Origin: Chaunax sp. Z400
Taxonomy: Eukaryota; Chordata; Actinopteri; Lophiiformes; Chaunacidae
DNA: 64,000 bases
Direction: 5' to 3'
NCBI GenBank assembly: GCA_037577475.1
Contig: CM075197.1
Location: 19,232,650 to 19,296,649 of the forward strand
The translations under genes and the position numbers were made by a program. Position 1 is the first letter of the stretch. The number at the start of each line of letters is the position of its first letter. Of this stretch, positions 61,136 through 64,000 are shown one piece after another. The notes beneath the pieces are model-generated. The model did not search any database. It saw only the letters and a program-made list of their open reading frames with translations, and was not told where the DNA came from.

Positions 61136-62133
61136 CTGAAATGCTAAACATAAGACTTCAAAACGTATTTCCAAAAACCCAAAGATGACATTACCGTGGC
61201 TTTATTTTAAATTTATTATAGTCTATAACTTTTTCACACCAATTTAAAAGATAAAACAGGAATTCTGTCAGATATCATTCTTAAGACAGAGTGATACAGA
61301 AACTTAATAGACGATCTTTGCGTCCATACAAATTAAATAATAAAGCTGCTCGTAATTTTTATCTGCCACCACGGGATGGCGCTGTTATTTCAATTATCTA
61401 TGATCTATGTCAACGATCACATGACATTTGAGGTTTAGATTTTCTATTCTATTTATTCTATTCTATTCTATTAACGTTGATTCTATATCGTCTACAGCAC
61501 TGTATTAGATGGGGATATGTTTTGGATATAAAAGTAATTGGTAAAGAGGTCAGATTAATGTAGATTAATGATGATAGTGATTGACATTTTCAGTATTTTT
61601 GTTACCATTTTGAAATTTCATACATTAAATGACAAATAGATTGATCAATAAATAAATGCAGCTGCAGATTAACCAAAAATGAACACGATCATTAGATGCA
61701 GCCCTGCACTCATCTATATTTTGTTGCTAATTCTGCATTGTGCCACAGAGTTTGTATCCATACACGTCCCTCATGTGTGTGCATGTGTGAATGGAATAGA
61801 GTGAAGCTGTATTAAATCATAAGATGAATGGACCAAGTGTTGTGTTTATATGTGTTATATGTGTGTGTGTTGTGGGTATTACCAGGGCAACATTTTGCAA
61901 CTCAGTGTGAGTGACTGATGATGAGAGGAGAACGCTGTCATTTTAATTGGTAAATTATCGGTTACAGATGTTGCAAAATATTGCAAGGGATGATACTGAC
62001 GTTCTGAGGAAATGCTTCTGCACTGAATGTTCCTGGAAGGCCGAAGTCTCCAGATGGACACCCTGACACACATCTTCATAGTTGTCCTTAAAAGTTGTCC
62101 ATAGTTGTCTTTCTCCATGTGTGTGTGTATATA

Positions 62134-62181
<48 letters not shown>

Positions 62182-62985
62182 AATATATATATTTATATAA
62201 ATATATATATATAAAAAAACATATATATATATATATATATAATCGGTATATGTGGCAGTGAGGTCATAGGATGTCAATGAGGTGTTGTAATGGACTGTAT
62301 TATACTATAAGTAATTGTTCTACTATTTCCTACTATTTCTACTAAAAAAACAAAACAAAACAAAACAAACACACAACTATAACTATGACCTCAGCAATAA
62401 ACACATTTATGACAATGGCAACAAAAACTGAAAATTATAAACTTTTAAATTTTTGGTTATTATTATTGTTTCTTCATATGGACATCACCTTAATCTGAGT
62501 CTCTTTGGTGAGAAATTAATTTTATCTACTTGGGAACTGAGTGAAGTTCAGCAACTGGAAATTCAATGACTCAACATTGATGTTGGATCTTTTTTTTAAT
62601 GGTTAACCATGAGCTAACAAGCATGTGAAAACATTGCAGATCAAGGATGCTGTTCTCTTTATAATTTTCTTCTTCTTCCATGTTGGATGTGTCCTGATGT
62701 CAGTGTCTGAGGCTGCAGTGTGAGCTGTAATTGGAAGCATGGTTACTGGCTAGAAAGATTTGAGTTTCTACACAACTAACAGCCTCATCAACCACTGAAT
62801 AAATCTTTTAAAAACAATTTCAGACACTTCTTTTTGCCAAACTTTGTGTTATTACGCCATGCCAGTGTGTTTGAAACATTACAGAATTCCATTTTAATTC
62901 TTTATTTCTCCCTTTTCAACACAGGTAAAGAGTATATGTGAACCATTCATTTGCATAACACTGACAACACTTTTGTTATTAAGAG
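61136..62985. other. ccdc137-tspan10 intergenic region with AT-rich tract
   Basis: No exon is recognised. A (TA)n-rich tract with attatat and aaatatat interruptions spans about 62130-62243, and a short (CAAAA)n run lies at about 62347-62368. Confidence 0.5.
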
Positions 62986-63063
62986 TTACATTTTATTAAG
63001 CATGCTTTCTTGCTGAGTTAGACGAGAAAAAAAAAATATAAGACTGAAAAGGCCACGATAGAA

Positions 63064-63069
63064 TTTATT
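63064..63069 (-). terminator. tspan10: tspan10 poly(A) signal candidate
   Basis: AATAAA on the - strand about 185 bases after the stop codon. A second hexamer lies near 62992. Confidence 0.4.
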
Positions 63070-63250
63070 TTGAGTGCAAAAAAAAACAAACAAAAAAAAA
63101 TTGAGTTTTTCCAACCAAGTAATGCACTTTGGTTTTTCACCTTCACATTCTATATGGGAATTAAAATCAGTAATAATTTCTCATTTCCACTTGCAAAACA
63201 CATGCATTTTGCACTTAGATATCAGCATATAATACACTCACCAGCCGATG

Positions 63251-64000
63251 TTAGATGTACATTTTATGCCACTGGATGCTTTCTACTAGTCGTGTAGTGA
63301 CAAACAGACTAAGAATTTGGACACCCAGTACAACAATTCCAATTGTCCCTATCAGGCCTTCGTGCTGCTCAACCCAGCGCGAGATTCCCCCCAGACAACC
63401 GCCCAGGAATATCATGCTCTGAGCAGTAAACTCATCCAGCATCTGGGCTCCTACACCACACTGAGAGTTCCACACTGTGCCGTTCTCTAAAGGGTCCACA
63501 CAGCATGTCAGAGGGACACCGCAGGCCAGCACTCCTGGAGCTGAGCAGTTGTAATATCTGAGGAAAGGAAAGCATATCCAATAGCAATCTGAGCCACACA
63601 TTTGCTTTACCAAGGCATTCCTACAGTATGACCAGTAAGTCATGATACTCACATGTTGATCTCCCAGTCACGGTAGTTATCTGCCCCACAGCATTGCAGA
63701 TTTGACTGAATCTCATCCACGATGAACCTCAGATCCAGATCATCCTGGTAGCGCACCATGGCAGCTAACATCCCTGACCGCATGTAGCCTCCAATCTGAT
63801 CTTGGACGCTGTAGGCCACAATGGCAACCAGAACCTGAGCTGTAATGAGCACCAGCACCACGGCAGAAAACAGCTTCAGTAGGAAGCAGTTCTCTCTTAA
63901 GGCACCCACACAGCCTGAAAGGCAGAGCATAGTCAGCACCAAGCCCAGAGTCACAAGTATCAGCATTGGGTCAGTGCCAATGCTGCCGATCTGCTCCTGA
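63251..64000 (-). CDS. tspan10: tetraspanin-10 (oculospanin), 3' part, cut by the window edge
   Basis: Two coding exons are visible: 63653-64000 (open at the right edge, entering from beyond 64000) and the terminal exon 63251-63557; they join in phase (WEINIYYNC). The visible part starts in the first extracellular loop (QEQIGSIGTDP), then gives TM2, TM3, the large extracellular loop, TM4 and a short tail ending HKMYI. The large loop has CCGADNYRDW, YNCSAPG, ACGVPLTCC, SQCGVG and GGC, eight cysteines, the mark of the TspanC8 group whose members escort the protease ADAM10. YRDWEIN and NCSAPGV match TSPAN10 better than TSPAN33, and ccdc137 next door supports this. TM1 and the N-terminus are outside the window. 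Confidence 0.88.

Overview
The window is a stretch of vertebrate nuclear DNA, almost certainly from a spiny-rayed (percomorph) teleost fish. The evidence is compact genes with GT-AG introns, AATAAA poly(A) signals, long (CA)n and (TA)n microsatellites, and interspersed repeats of kinds I recognise from fish genomes. Gene content matches human chromosome 17q24-q25. I found seven protein-coding genes. Six have a complete coding region that I assembled exon by exon with consistent splice phases. The seventh runs off the right edge. The first six bases are AAGCTT (a HindIII site), which could be a clone end; that is only a suggestion.

Left part (1-12 kb): two inward-rectifier potassium channel genes lie in tandem on the + strand. 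They are kcnj16 (Kir5.1-like, coding 3595-4740) and kcnj2 (Kir2.1, coding 8992-10308). Each has its whole coding region in one exon behind a splice acceptor, with candidate non-coding first exons upstream. The kcnj2 first exon (about 6540-6719) carries a 39-codon upstream ORF.

Middle (12-29.6 kb): a gene-poor block with microsatellites, three terminal-inverted-repeat (MITE-like) elements, one of them containing a nested repeat, a near-perfect 200-bp hairpin element, and a tandemly repetitive element full of gctaacatttgct-type words. I found no credible gene in it.

Right part (29.6-64 kb): map2k6 (p38 MAPK kinase MKK6) is on the - strand with 12 coding exons and 335 residues. btbd17, a BTB/BACK protein with a signal peptide, is on the - strand with 3 coding exons and 483 residues. 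gprc5c, an orphan class C-type receptor, is on the + strand with 3 coding exons and 391 residues. ccdc137 is on the - strand with 6 coding exons and 260 residues. The 3' part of tspan10, a TspanC8 tetraspanin, is on the - strand and continues beyond base 64000. Three decayed Tc1-type transposase fragments lie here.

The pieces do not form a single pathway. The two Kir genes are paralogues that can encode co-assembling channel subunits, and map2k6 is their neighbour in mammals too. Here the Kir pair converges on map2k6 instead of following it in the same direction, and btbd17, gprc5c, ccdc137 and tspan10, which are spread over more distal 17q25 in humans, are directly attached. I saw no clearly undescribed molecular system. 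The best open items are an unassigned coding-like exon at about 48.06-48.28 kb, unusual pore residues in the Kir5.1-like protein, the kcnj2 upstream ORF, and a strong RFX-type X-box in the btbd17 promoter.
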